A stretch of 51,678 nt of DNA from Desulfobacterales bacterium (lineage in GTDB: Bacteria; Desulfobacterota; Desulfobacteria; Desulfobacterales; C00003060), in contig JABXJX010000001.1 in assembly GCA_013375375.1 (NCBI GenBank), forward strand, positions 15,517 to 67,194, read 5' to 3'. This document shows, one piece after another, positions 1 to 7,035 of the stretch (positions are counted from its first letter, which is position 1; the number at the start of each line of letters is the position of its first letter). The notes beneath the pieces are model-generated. The model worked only from the letters and a program-made list of their open reading frames with translations. It was not told the origin of the DNA and made no database searches. A program made the position numbers and the translations under genes.

Positions 1-209
1 GCTGTGGCGGAGGCCGCTGTGCCTTCAGAGACAAAAGATACTGAAGCAGGTCCTGACGATTCGCCTGCGGATGCGGCCGGTGAAGAGGATGTTGGCGAAT
101 CGAGCGAGTCGGCTGATGCAGATGATGCTGTGGCGGAGGCCGCTGTGCCTTCAGAGACAAAAGATACTGAAGCAGGTCCTGACGATTCGCCTGCGGATGC
201 GGCTGGTGA
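1..209 (+). repeat. In-frame direct repeat, 126-bp period, in the FliL-like gene
   Basis: Bases 1-83 recur at 127-209 with one mismatch (78 versus 204). The period is 126 bp, so the reading frame is kept, and each copy encodes the same acidic Ala/Asp-rich segment. The first copy may continue left of the window. Confidence 0.9.
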
Positions 210-798
210 GGCAAGCAGCCGATCAGGAAAGAGCCGGTATCTACAGACATACAAGAAGGTCGTTGCAGGTCTTGTTTTTGTACGGGAACATAAAAAGGTC
301 GCTGCAGGTCTTGCTTTTGCGCGGGAACACAAGAAGCTTGTCGCAGGTCTTGTCCTTGTGTTGTGTATACCCCTTGTAGTGTACGGGCTGGAATATTGGC
401 GTATGCATCCGGGAATAGACCATAAAAAGATCGCTACCGCGCGTATCTACCGGGCTCCTATTACGATGGGGGATTCGGGCGGCACGATGGAGGATTCGGG
501 CGGCATTTTGGATCTTGCCACTTTTGTTATACTATTTTCCGAGGATCAGGATCGGACTTATTTGTCGTTAAATATTTCACTCAAGCTGTCGAACAGTAAT
601 ATATCTAAAGAGATAGAGGAGAAAAAGACCCTTTTAAGAGGAGCCATTTACGAGGTTTTAGACAAGGCGGTTAAGGCTGTCAGTCCCCAAATGATGACAA
701 AGGAACAAATGAAGCGGGATATTATTAGCGCGCTTAATGACTTGCTGGTAACCGGGACTATAGATGACGTTTATTTTACCGAATTTTTAGTGGTTTAA
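1..798 (+). CDS. FliL-like flagellar basal-body-associated membrane protein, 5' end cut by window edge
   Basis: The frame is open from the first base, so the N-terminus probably lies outside the window. The visible part has an Ala/Asp/Glu-rich, low-complexity N-terminal region of about 75 residues, a Lys/Val-rich repeat, one membrane segment around residues 108-128 (KKLVAGLVLVLCIPLVV), and a C-terminal domain. That domain has FliL features: a Y-LSLNISLKLSN strand, the segment KKTLLRGAIYEVLDK, and the ending IDDVYFTEFLVV, which resembles the typical FliL terminus. FliL sits in the inner membrane at the stator/basal body and affects torque and swarming. The gene stands first in a flagellar cluster, which fits. 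The long acidic repeat region before the membrane helix is unusual, because canonical FliL has only a short cytoplasmic tail. The family call is by pattern, not by search. Confidence 0.65.
   Translation, partial: AVAEAAVPSETKDTEAGPDDSPADAAGEEDVGESSESADADDAVAEAAVPSETKDTEAGPDDSPADAAGEASSRSGKSRYLQTYKKVVAGLVFVREHKKVAAGLAFAREHKKLVAGLVLVLCIPLVVYGLEYWRMHPGIDHKKIATARIYRAPITMGDSGGTMEDSGGILDLATFVILFSEDQDRTYLSLNISLKLSNSNISKEIEEKKTLLRGAIYEVLDKAVKAVSPQMMTKEQMKRDIISALNDLLVTGTIDDVYFTEFLVV
253..360 (+). repeat. 39-bp in-frame tandem repeat, three units
   Basis: Units at 253-291, 292-330 and a partial third at 331-360 encode KKVVAGLVFVREH, KKVAAGLAFAREH and KKLVAGLVLV. The last unit merges into the transmembrane helix, so the repeat seems to have grown by duplication of the start of the membrane segment. 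Confidence 0.85.
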
Positions 799-850
799 TA
801 TGAATGTATTGCAACGACATTATACTCTTTAGTCAAGGAGAAAGAATGCC

Positions 851-1147
851 ATGGCAAGCGCAGTCGACATAAAAGTCGCGCTGGGGCAAGGCAATTTGGT
901 CAAAAAGGTACAAAACGTAAAACATCAGACCTTTAGGCGAAAGAAGTTTCCAGCGGTTCGGGATCAAAAGGAGGAGAAGAAAAAAGAGAAAGAGGCATTG
1001 GCGGAGGAATTTGCCGATTCCGACAAAGGCAGAGTTCGCGACGATGGGACAAAAGCTGATTCAGAAAGTGAAGAACAACTCCAAGATTCCGGGAACAAGA
1101 AGAAGAAAAAAAAGGTTCGTGGTGGTCTGGTGGATGTGGTCATTTGA
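851..1147 (+). CDS. Small highly charged protein of unknown function in the flagellar cluster
   Basis: 98 residues with no recognised domain. The first 35 residues are mixed (KVALGQGNLVKKVQNVKHQ), followed by a Lys/Glu-rich stretch and a poly-Lys run near the C-terminus (NKKKKKKVRGG). It is predicted soluble and probably largely disordered. The start is the ATG at 851, preceded by an AAGGAG-like site near 834-839. Another ATG at 846 is out of frame and closes at once. It lies between the FliL-like gene and a membrane-anchored HTH-tailed protein, all on the same strand, so it is probably co-transcribed. I do not assign a function. Confidence 0.6.
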   Translation: MASAVDIKVALGQGNLVKKVQNVKHQTFRRKKFPAVRDQKEEKKKEKEALAEEFADSDKGRVRDDGTKADSESEEQLQDSGNKKKKKKVRGGLVDVVI

Positions 1148-1198
1148 TTGCGAATTGTGGAGATCCGCAATCCCAAATCCGAAATCGGGACTTATTAT

Positions 1199-1699
1199 AT
1201 GATCTTGTCAGAAGCCGTAGGGTTTTGGGTGGTCATGCAGGTTGTAGTTGACCTGCTTTTGATCATCTTTTTTATTATCTTTATTAGGCAGTTCAGGGCT
1301 ACCAAGGACAAGCGATCATCATCCGGCTTAGAGCCGTTGCACCGGGTGCTGGAACCCTTGCTGAAAGAGGCTAAAAAAGTGGCCGGGCAATTCGAGACCC
1401 AGATAAAAGAGAAACAGCGTATTATAAGAAGATTGAACGATCACCTCGACAGCCGAATCATCAGCTTGAACCTGTTACTTAGCCGGACTGAGGTTTGCCT
1501 TGCTTCTCATGATAAGGAGTCACGGGGAGAAAGCAACCCCCACAGACACGTTTACGACGTACAGCAGGAGATCATAACACTTGGAGAAAAGGGGTTCGGT
1601 CCTCAGGAGATAGCAAAGCATATGGGGATTTCAAAAGGAGAGGTGACGCTCGTTCTGGAATTGAAAAAAAAGTTCGAGGAAATGGAGAGAAGTAACTAA
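1199..1699 (+). CDS. Membrane-anchored protein with C-terminal helix-turn-helix, DUF6115/DUF2802-like
   Basis: The ATG at 1199 gives a 166-residue protein that starts directly with a hydrophobic helix (FWVVMQVVVDLLLIIFFIIF). A charged, probably coiled region follows (residues ~35-95), then a C-terminal HTH-like segment (EIITLGEKGFGPQEIAKHM, then GISKGEVTLVLELKKKF). This architecture occurs in flagellar operons of many bacteria (DUF2802 or SwrB/DUF6115-like proteins). The frame is open back to 1148, but those codons lie in an intergenic-type repeat (ATCCGCAATCCCAAATCCG), so I prefer 1199. The HTH is probably structural or protein-binding, because the protein is membrane-tethered. Confidence 0.6.
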   Translation: MILSEAVGFWVVMQVVVDLLLIIFFIIFIRQFRATKDKRSSSGLEPLHRVLEPLLKEAKKVAGQFETQIKEKQRIIRRLNDHLDSRIISLNLLLSRTEVCLASHDKESRGESNPHRHVYDVQQEIITLGEKGFGPQEIAKHMGISKGEVTLVLELKKKFEEMERSN

Positions 1700-1720
1700 A
1701 CGTCGCTCCAAACAACCCCA

Positions 1721-2833
1721 ATGGACCCGACAAACCCAATAAACCCAACCAAGCTTATCCTTCAGAGCAAGTCCGGCCAAAGCAAGGTCCTGCCATTTAA
1801 TAAAGGCGAGGTCATTCAGGGAAGAGTCATCAGGCCGATTTCCCCGCATCACACCTTACTTCTATTTGGAAACGAAGAAGTCACTGCTCGGACATCAGTG
1901 CCCCTGCAAGAAGGTCAGATCGCCTTTTTCAAGGTTGAGCAGGTTTCGCCGCAGTATGTCCTGAAATTGATCGAACCGCGAATTGGTGATTTAGGCGGTA
2001 TAGCCGGTTTGTTGACAAGTAATGCTTTGCGTGAATCTCCTTACAAGAGCTTAATTAAAATATTGGCTCCATTCATGCAACCCAGAGAAGAGTCGTCCGT
2101 GTCTAAAGTTCCGAACATGCTGGTGAAGTTATGGGGCTTGATCAATCGTATTTCGTTTCCACCCGAACAAGTGCATCACGGGCCATTTCTTAAATCATTC
2201 ATAGATGGGTCCGGAATGATCTGGGAAAATAAACTCAAGTCCTTCCTGCTTTCTGAGTTTCAATCCATGAATAGCCCGGAGATCCTGATAGAACAGGACT
2301 TGAAAGGCCTGGCATTAAAGATTTTGGCAGATGGTGTGACATATAAGTCGGTTACTACTGAAGCTATTAGCAGATTCATTGATAGCCTTGAACAGTTTCA
2401 ATTGTTGAATGTCTCCAGATTAGAAGGGCAAAGGGAGCTTTTTTTTACGATTCCTCTGCAATTCCACAATCAGTTTGGTTTTGGGGAATTCTTAATCAAG
2501 CTTCCCCGAGAGAGAAAAGATGAAGGGGCCGGCAGAGATGGGAACAAGGTGCTTAGGGTGTCCCTTTTTTTGCAGATGTCCCGTCTTGGGCCGGTCCGTG
2601 CGGATGTTTCAGTCTTGCAAAAAGCTATCAGGGTTGCTTTTTTGGTGTCCGAAGAGGAAATACAATCTCTTTTTAATAATTACGCAGATTTGCTGAAACA
2701 CCAACTTGAAAGGCACGGTTTTTATCTGCAGGAGGTCACATGCCGCTTGCAGGAAGCAAATGTGTTGACTCAGACCTCTTTAGTTGAAGATCTTTTTGAT
2801 TCTGAAGATCACCAGATCAATCTGGTTATATAA
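1721..2833 (+). CDS. FliK-like flagellar hook-length control domain protein
   Basis: 370 residues. The N-terminal part (residues ~25-90) is a beta-rich segment (LPFNKGEVIQGRVIRPIS, VPLQEGQIAFFKVEQVSP) like that seen before the FliK C-terminal domain in deltaproteobacterial proteins. The C-terminal ~130 residues (from LFFTIPLQFHNQFGFGEFLI through VSLFLQMSRLGPVRADV) resemble the Flg_hook domain of FliK, which contacts FlhB to switch export specificity. It is followed at once by an FlhB C-terminal-like gene, its expected partner. The start lies in a CCCAATAAACCCAAC-type repeat (protein MDPTNPINPTK) and has no clear ribosome binding site, yet no other in-frame ATG is near. It is shorter than typical FliK, so it could be a paralogue. 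Confidence 0.6.
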   Translation: MDPTNPINPTKLILQSKSGQSKVLPFNKGEVIQGRVIRPISPHHTLLLFGNEEVTARTSVPLQEGQIAFFKVEQVSPQYVLKLIEPRIGDLGGIAGLLTSNALRESPYKSLIKILAPFMQPREESSVSKVPNMLVKLWGLINRISFPPEQVHHGPFLKSFIDGSGMIWENKLKSFLLSEFQSMNSPEILIEQDLKGLALKILADGVTYKSVTTEAISRFIDSLEQFQLLNVSRLEGQRELFFTIPLQFHNQFGFGEFLIKLPRERKDEGAGRDGNKVLRVSLFLQMSRLGPVRADVSVLQKAIRVAFLVSEEEIQSLFNNYADLLKHQLERHGFYLQEVTCRLQEANVLTQTSLVEDLFDSEDHQINLVI

Positions 2834-2877
2834 AAGAACCGGATAAATTATTCTAACGGGTTTAATAGGACTTGAAG

Positions 2878-3150
2878 ATGCCCTCGAAACGAAAAAAGGC
2901 TGCTGCTCTCAAATACAGACCGGAACAGGATAGCGCCCCAAAAATCACCGCAAAGGGCACCGGACTGATTGCGGAGAAGATCATCGATATCGCGCGTAAA
3001 CACGGCGTCCCTGTTAAGGATGATCCTGACCTTGTTGAGGTGTTATCGAGGCTTGATCTTGATGAAGAGATCCCTCCCGAACTCTATGTCATCGTGGCGG
3101 AGCTGCTTGCCTTCATCTACAGCCTGAACCGGAAAAAAGGCTCAAACTAG
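2878..3150 (+). CDS. FlhB C-terminal-domain-like protein (FlhX type)
   Basis: 90 residues. The protein matches the cytoplasmic C-terminal domain of the FlhB/YscU export switch: AAALKYRPEQDSAPKITAKG, then LIAEKIIDIARKHGVPV and EEIPPELYVIVAELLAFIY. It begins just where the fragment after the NPTH autocleavage site begins, and it lacks both NPTH and the membrane domain. Such stand-alone FlhX proteins can replace the cleaved FlhB fragment in the export gate. The ATG at 2878 has AGGA at 2867-2870. A TTG at 2872 is in frame but less likely. The adjacent FliK-like gene supports a role in hook-to-filament switching. Confidence 0.8.
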   Translation: MPSKRKKAAALKYRPEQDSAPKITAKGTGLIAEKIIDIARKHGVPVKDDPDLVEVLSRLDLDEEIPPELYVIVAELLAFIYSLNRKKGSN

Positions 3151-3378
3151 GAAGATTTTTCCCTAATCCCGCAACCCAAACCTGCCATTATTTTTATTTA
3201 GTCTCGCGGTAATTAGAGCATTTCAAAAATATGCCTTTCGCGGTGTTTGTCGTGCCTGGAGATTGCAGATTGAGGTTTCAGATAGTTACTTATATTTCAG
3301 ATAGTTGCGACTTAATAGCCGTGATTGGAGAACAAACCTGCAATCCGCAATCCGCAACCCAAAATCCCCAGGAAGCCT
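3151..3378. other. Intergenic region with CCGCAATCCGCAA-type repeats
   Basis: No gene is supported here. The stretch holds a TTATATTTCAGATAGTT/TTTCAGATAGTT direct repeat near 3277-3306 and a degenerate AATCCGCAATCCGCAAC tandem at about 3342-3366. The same repeat type occurs near 1169 and 8221. Confidence 0.6.
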
Positions 3379-3394
3379 TGGCATCTTCGTTGCA
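3379..3394 (+). promoter_or_regulatory. Predicted sigma-54 (-24/-12) promoter for the flgF operon
   Basis: The 16-mer TGGCATCTTCGTTGCA fits the sigma-54 consensus TGGCAY-N5-TTGCW with correct GG/GC spacing. Transcription would start near 3405, about 30 bases before the TTG start of flgF. In related bacteria the rod/hook genes are RpoN-dependent with an NtrC-type activator. Confidence 0.65.
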
Positions 3395-3435
3395 TTGGTA
3401 GTGTTCAAAGCTCTCAAAAAGGAGGATCGAGAGGA

Positions 3436-4116
3436 TTGGACATAGGTGTTTTAAATGCTGTCAGGGGCAGCCGCGTTCAAGGGCGCAGGTTTGATATTAT
3501 CTCCAACAATCTTGCCAACGTGGGTACTGCCGGGTTCAAAAAGGACATGCTCACTTTTGACCAGACTCTTCAGGGATCCGTCAGAACCGACCTGCGACAA
3601 GGGAACCTAAGGCTTACAGGCAACTCTCTCGATATTGCATTACATGGTGACGGGTTTTTTGAGATCAGAACTCCCGACGGCGTTCGATATACGCGAAACG
3701 GAAGCTTTTCTCTGAATGCCGATAGTGCGCTTGTCACACAAAACGGTGATCCGGTCTTGGGTGAAAACGGGGTCATTCGTGTAGAAGGCGACAATATCAA
3801 CATCGATACCAAAGGGCAGATAACGGTAGACGAATCAGCGGCGGATACCTTGTCGATTGTCTCATTTGTTCGCCCTGAGCTGCTCCGGAAAGAAGGCTTA
3901 TCCTATTCAGTCTACAATGGTGATCAAAGAGAAATTGTGAAGCCGGAAGAGGTCTTTGTCAAGCAGGGATATCTTGAGGAGTCGAATGTAGTAGTTGTGG
4001 AGGAGATGACCAGGATGATCGAAGCCCTCAGGACTTATGAATCTTACCAGAAGGTCCTTCAGACATTTGATGAGACAACCTACAAATCGGTCAATGATGT
4101 GGGGAGAGTGCAGTAA
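3436..4116 (+). CDS. flgF: Flagellar basal-body rod protein FlgF
   Basis: 226 residues from a TTG start at 3436, giving MDIGVLNAVRGSRVQGRRFD. The SD-like GGAGG/GAGAGGA lies just upstream (3421-3435). The N-terminal rod signature is RFDIISNNLANVGTAGFKKD. The centre has LDIALHGDGFFEIRTPDG and VRYTRNGSFSLNADS, and the C-terminus the coiled region EESNVVVVEEMTRMIEALRTYESYQ. FlgF forms part of the proximal rod. The frame is open to 3325, but that extension crosses repeat sequence and the sigma-54 promoter and does not resemble FlgF. It is first in the rod/ring operon, upstream of its paralogue flgG. Confidence 0.93.
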   Translation: MDIGVLNAVRGSRVQGRRFDIISNNLANVGTAGFKKDMLTFDQTLQGSVRTDLRQGNLRLTGNSLDIALHGDGFFEIRTPDGVRYTRNGSFSLNADSALVTQNGDPVLGENGVIRVEGDNINIDTKGQITVDESAADTLSIVSFVRPELLRKEGLSYSVYNGDQREIVKPEEVFVKQGYLEESNVVVVEEMTRMIEALRTYESYQKVLQTFDETTYKSVNDVGRVQ

Positions 4117-4314
4117 TCGGGCTTCGCCCAGATTGGAGTAATGGAGTGATGGAGTACAGGAAAGATATACATAATTGTTATTCGAATAACTAATAACGAA
4201 TAACGAATAACGTATGCCGGTACAAATTAACCTTTACTAAAAGCTTTATGATTTTCCGCCACAGGCGGATAGAAATTCCGAGACGTACCAACAACAAGCC
4301 ATGGAGGTGACAAG
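4117..4314. repeat. Intergenic repeats between flgF and flgG
   Basis: It contains GGGCTTCGCCC, a small hairpin, at about 4127. GATTGGAGTAATGGAGTGATG follows near 4133-4153; a close relative is at 42170-42208. There is also an AATAACGAATAACG tandem (4186-4213) and a TCCGCC-ACA-GGCGGA palindrome (4255-4269). No coding capacity is seen. Confidence 0.75.
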
Positions 4315-5100
4315 ATGTTAAGGGGATTATGGACAGCTGCTTCAGGAATGGCCGCCCAGCAATTAAATATTGATGTTATTTCACACAACCTGGCCAACGT
4401 AAACACCGTGGGATTCAAGAAAAGTCGTTCCGACTTTCAGGATCTTATGTACCAGACACTTCGTATTGCGGGTGCCACGACAGCCGCAGGCACCCAGCTT
4501 CCAACCGGTATCCAGGTTGGAATGGGTACAAAACCGGCCGGGGTGCACAAGATATTCTCGCAGGGGGACTATAACCAGACGGATAATGAACTTGATCTGG
4601 CAATTGAGGGGAAAGGCTTTTTCAAGGTAGTGAGCAATGATGAAGAGGTCTATACCCGGGCCGGTAATTTCAAGATAGACAGTGAGGGATATATTTGTAC
4701 CTCTGCCGGCGAAAGGCTGCAGCCCGAGATCACAATTGACCCCGAGGCCGTTTCTATTTCTATCGATTCCGGTGGGAAACTTGTGGTCTATGGCCAGGAC
4801 GCAGATGCGCCCCTGAATGAGGAGGATATCAACTTGTATTCATTTCCCAATCCTGCCGGCCTCTACAGCATGGGGCGGAACCTTTATCGGCCTACTGAAG
4901 CCTCCGGGGAGGCTACCGAAGGCGCACCCGGCTTAGACGGCCTCGGCACTATTGCCCAGGGGTATTTGGAAATGTCGAATGTGAATGTGGTCGAGGAGAT
5001 GGTCTCGATGATCGTTGGTCAGCGGGCATACGAGGTAAACTCCAAGGCGATTCAGACTGCCGATAATATGCTCCAGATGGCCAACAATATTAAGAGGTAA
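4315..5100 (+). CDS. flgG: Flagellar distal rod protein FlgG
   Basis: 261 residues, the normal length for FlgG. ATG 4315 has a strong GGAGGT at 4303-4308. Diagnostic segments are [60 protein letters not shown], the FlgG-type loop [14 protein letters not shown], and the C-terminal [20 protein letters not shown]. FlgG forms the distal rod that passes through the P and L rings. It lies one base before flgA (start 5102), so translation is probably coupled. Confidence 0.96.
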   Translation: MLRGLWTAASGMAAQQLNIDVISHNLANVNTVGFKKSRSDFQDLMYQTLRIAGATTAAGTQLPTGIQVGMGTKPAGVHKIFSQGDYNQTDNELDLAIEGKGFFKVVSNDEEVYTRAGNFKIDSEGYICTSAGERLQPEITIDPEAVSISIDSGGKLVVYGQDADAPLNEEDINLYSFPNPAGLYSMGRNLYRPTEASGEATEGAPGLDGLGTIAQGYLEMSNVNVVEEMVSMIVGQRAYEVNSKAIQTADNMLQMANNIKR

Positions 5101-5101
5101 A

Positions 5102-6079
5102 ATGAGAAATCTCAATGCCATACTACTTGCCGTAATTATTGCTATAGCGGCGGCATTCGGCTTTTGTGAGGCCTGGGCGGATGCGCGGACTTGCGTTGCC
5201 GTGAAGGAGGAGGCCTGGGTCAAAGGCGAAAAGGTCTATTTAAAAGATGTCGCCGGCATAGAGGGCACGACTCGTTTGCAGGAGCGATTAGGTGCGATTT
5301 ATCTTGGCTATGCCCCGAGACCGGCCGGTCACAAGATTTTGAAAGGTTCATGGATTGAATCCAAGATCCGTTCAAAAAGATGGTTGCCGGCAGATATTGC
5401 CGTGAGCATACCGGAGTCCGTCAGGGTCAGCCGGACCTGGCAATCTATCCAGGAGGAAAGATTTTCAGATCTTTTCAATGACTATATGGCCAAGCAGCTC
5501 AAGGGACACGAGGGGGATTTCAGGGTCGGCCGTTTTAAAGTAGTTGGTAACGGCCCGCTTCCTGATGGTGAGATAAGCATTGAACTTGTGCGCCATACTG
5601 ATGGAAAGCTATTTGGATATATTAGCCTGACCGCTATCGTCCGGGTGGACGGCAAGGTCGAGCGGCGGGTTGTGCTGTCAGGGTGGGTAGACAGATTTGA
5701 GAATGTCCTTTGCATAAGGCATTCGCTTAAGCGCAACAGCATTATAACCGAAGAGGATATTTGTATAAAGCGGAGAAATATTTCCAGGTTGCCGTACAAT
5801 GTCCTGACAAGCAAGGAGGAGGTCGTCGGCAAGAGGGTCAAGCACAACCTAAAATCCAATACAGTGATGTTGGCCAATATGGTTGAGGATCCACCGCTGA
5901 TAAAAAGGGGCGACAAGGTTACCATTGTGGCCGAATCACCCACCCTTCTGGTAACAGCCTTGGGTATCGCACGGGGTAAAGGGGGCCTGGGGGATCAGAT
6001 CCGTGTCGAAAACTGTATAAACCGAAAAGAAATAATCGCACGCGTAGTTAATGGATCAACAGTAATGGTCGAATTTTAA
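5102..6079 (+). CDS. flgA: Flagellar P-ring assembly chaperone FlgA
   Basis: 325 residues, with a Sec signal peptide (MRNLNAILLAVIIAIAAAFG, then an AWA-DA cleavage site at about residue 27). The C-terminal ~125 residues form the SAF/ChapFlgA domain: HSLKRNSIITEEDICIKRRN, VVGKRVKHNL, LIKRGDKVTIVAESPTLLV and the ending VNGSTVMVEF. FlgA is a periplasmic chaperone for FlgI polymerisation. It sits directly between flgG and flgH-flgI. The length is above the ~220 residues of enterobacterial FlgA because of the longer N-terminal region, which is common in Desulfobacterota. Confidence 0.92.
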   Translation: MRNLNAILLAVIIAIAAAFGFCEAWADARTCVAVKEEAWVKGEKVYLKDVAGIEGTTRLQERLGAIYLGYAPRPAGHKILKGSWIESKIRSKRWLPADIAVSIPESVRVSRTWQSIQEERFSDLFNDYMAKQLKGHEGDFRVGRFKVVGNGPLPDGEISIELVRHTDGKLFGYISLTAIVRVDGKVERRVVLSGWVDRFENVLCIRHSLKRNSIITEEDICIKRRNISRLPYNVLTSKEEVVGKRVKHNLKSNTVMLANMVEDPPLIKRGDKVTIVAESPTLLVTALGIARGKGGLGDQIRVENCINRKEIIARVVNGSTVMVEF

Positions 6080-6130
6080 ATGATGTCAGTTGTCCGTTGT
6101 CAAGAATAAGAATGAAGGTGGATTGATTTT

Positions 6131-6928
6131 ATGAACTATCTCATTTTCGTAAAAAATGCCCTTTTGGGTCAAATTCAAAATTCAAAATTCAAAATTCAAA
6201 ATGCTATAGTTTGTCTTATGATTTTAGGGATGGCGAATTTGTCAGGGTGTTCCACCATTATGCATAAAGCCTCTGCTCGGGCTCCCGGCGGCGATATCCG
6301 GGTCCCACAGCCGGAGAGTTACCCGATCCCGATCCCTGAACCGAGCGAAGGCTCATTATGGGCGGATAGTGGCAGCACCAAGCTGTTTGTGGATATGAGG
6401 GCCAGAGAGGTTGGCGATCTTGTCACTGTGACGATTTCCGAGACTCCAAGCGCCAAGCTGGACGCAAATACCAAGACCAGCCGCGATTCAAGTATTGAAG
6501 CCGGTATCACGGACCTTTTGGGTTATATGAAGGCACTGGAGGAAAAGAACCAGGGGGTTTGGAGTAGCCCCTCAGGCAAATTGGACCGGACAAGCATGTT
6601 CAAGGCGAGTCTCAAACCGAGCTTTGACGGCAAGGGGTCGAGTGATCGAAGCGGAAACGTGATTGCCTCGATTACAGCGCGAGTTGTTCAGGTATTGCCC
6701 AATGCAAATCTTCGCATATTGGGCAAACGTGAGATCAAGGTAAATAACGAGACCCAATACATTACTATTTCAGGAACCATACGCCCGGAAGATATTGCTG
6801 AAGACAATGTAATTCAGTCTACCTATATTGCCGATGCCAGGATAGAATATACGGGCAGGGGCGTAATCGCGGATAAACAGAAGCCGGGTTGGCTTATGCG
6901 AATCCTTGACCATGTGTGGCCGTTTTAG
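6131..6928 (+). CDS. flgH: Flagellar L-ring lipoprotein FlgH
   Basis: 265 residues. ATG 6131 follows AAGGTGG (6115-6121). It is a lipoprotein signal with lipobox LSGC (Cys at residue ~40). Core FlgH segments are SLWADSGSTKLFVDMRAREV, GDLVTVTISETPSAKLDANT, ANLRILGKREIKVNNETQYI and SGTIRPEDIAEDNVIQSTYI. It forms the outer-membrane L ring. The N-terminal n-region (QIQNSKFKIQN) is encoded by a CAAAATT tandem repeat of intergenic type. The next in-frame ATG (6218) would leave too short a signal peptide, so the repeat appears to be really translated. Confidence 0.93.
   Translation: MNYLIFVKNALLGQIQNSKFKIQNAIVCLMILGMANLSGCSTIMHKASARAPGGDIRVPQPESYPIPIPEPSEGSLWADSGSTKLFVDMRAREVGDLVTVTISETPSAKLDANTKTSRDSSIEAGITDLLGYMKALEEKNQGVWSSPSGKLDRTSMFKASLKPSFDGKGSSDRSGNVIASITARVVQVLPNANLRILGKREIKVNNETQYITISGTIRPEDIAEDNVIQSTYIADARIEYTGRGVIADKQKPGWLMRILDHVWPF
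6168..6202 (+). repeat. CAAAATT-type tandem repeat inside the flgH signal-peptide region
   Basis: About four copies of a (T)CAAAATT unit, in frame with flgH. The same kind of simple repeat is otherwise found between genes. Confidence 0.85.
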
Positions 6929-7020
6929 TCATTGGTCAATGGTCATTAGTCAGTGGTAAGAAATGATTTATCAATGCAAAGTGCAAAATAACCAATGACC
7001 AGTGACCAATGACAAATGAT
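6929..7020. repeat. Degenerate TCATTGGTCA/CCAATGACCA repeat between flgH and flgI
   Basis: It runs TCATTGGTCAATGGTCATTAG on one side and ACCAATGACCAGTGACCAATG on the other, so the two halves are complementary and could fold into a long hairpin. Related sequence is at 8371-8390 and 45766-45800. Confidence 0.85.
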
Positions 7021-7035
7021 CAATCAGGAGTGAGA

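Noticed and set aside
3325-3435. Upstream extension of the flgF frame
   Set aside because: It runs through an intergenic repeat and the predicted sigma-54 promoter and does not resemble the FlgF N-terminus.
6929-7020. Complementary TCATTGGTCA blocks as a terminator
   Set aside because: Pairing is possible, but there is no T-run, and the same repeats occur in other spacers without a terminator role.
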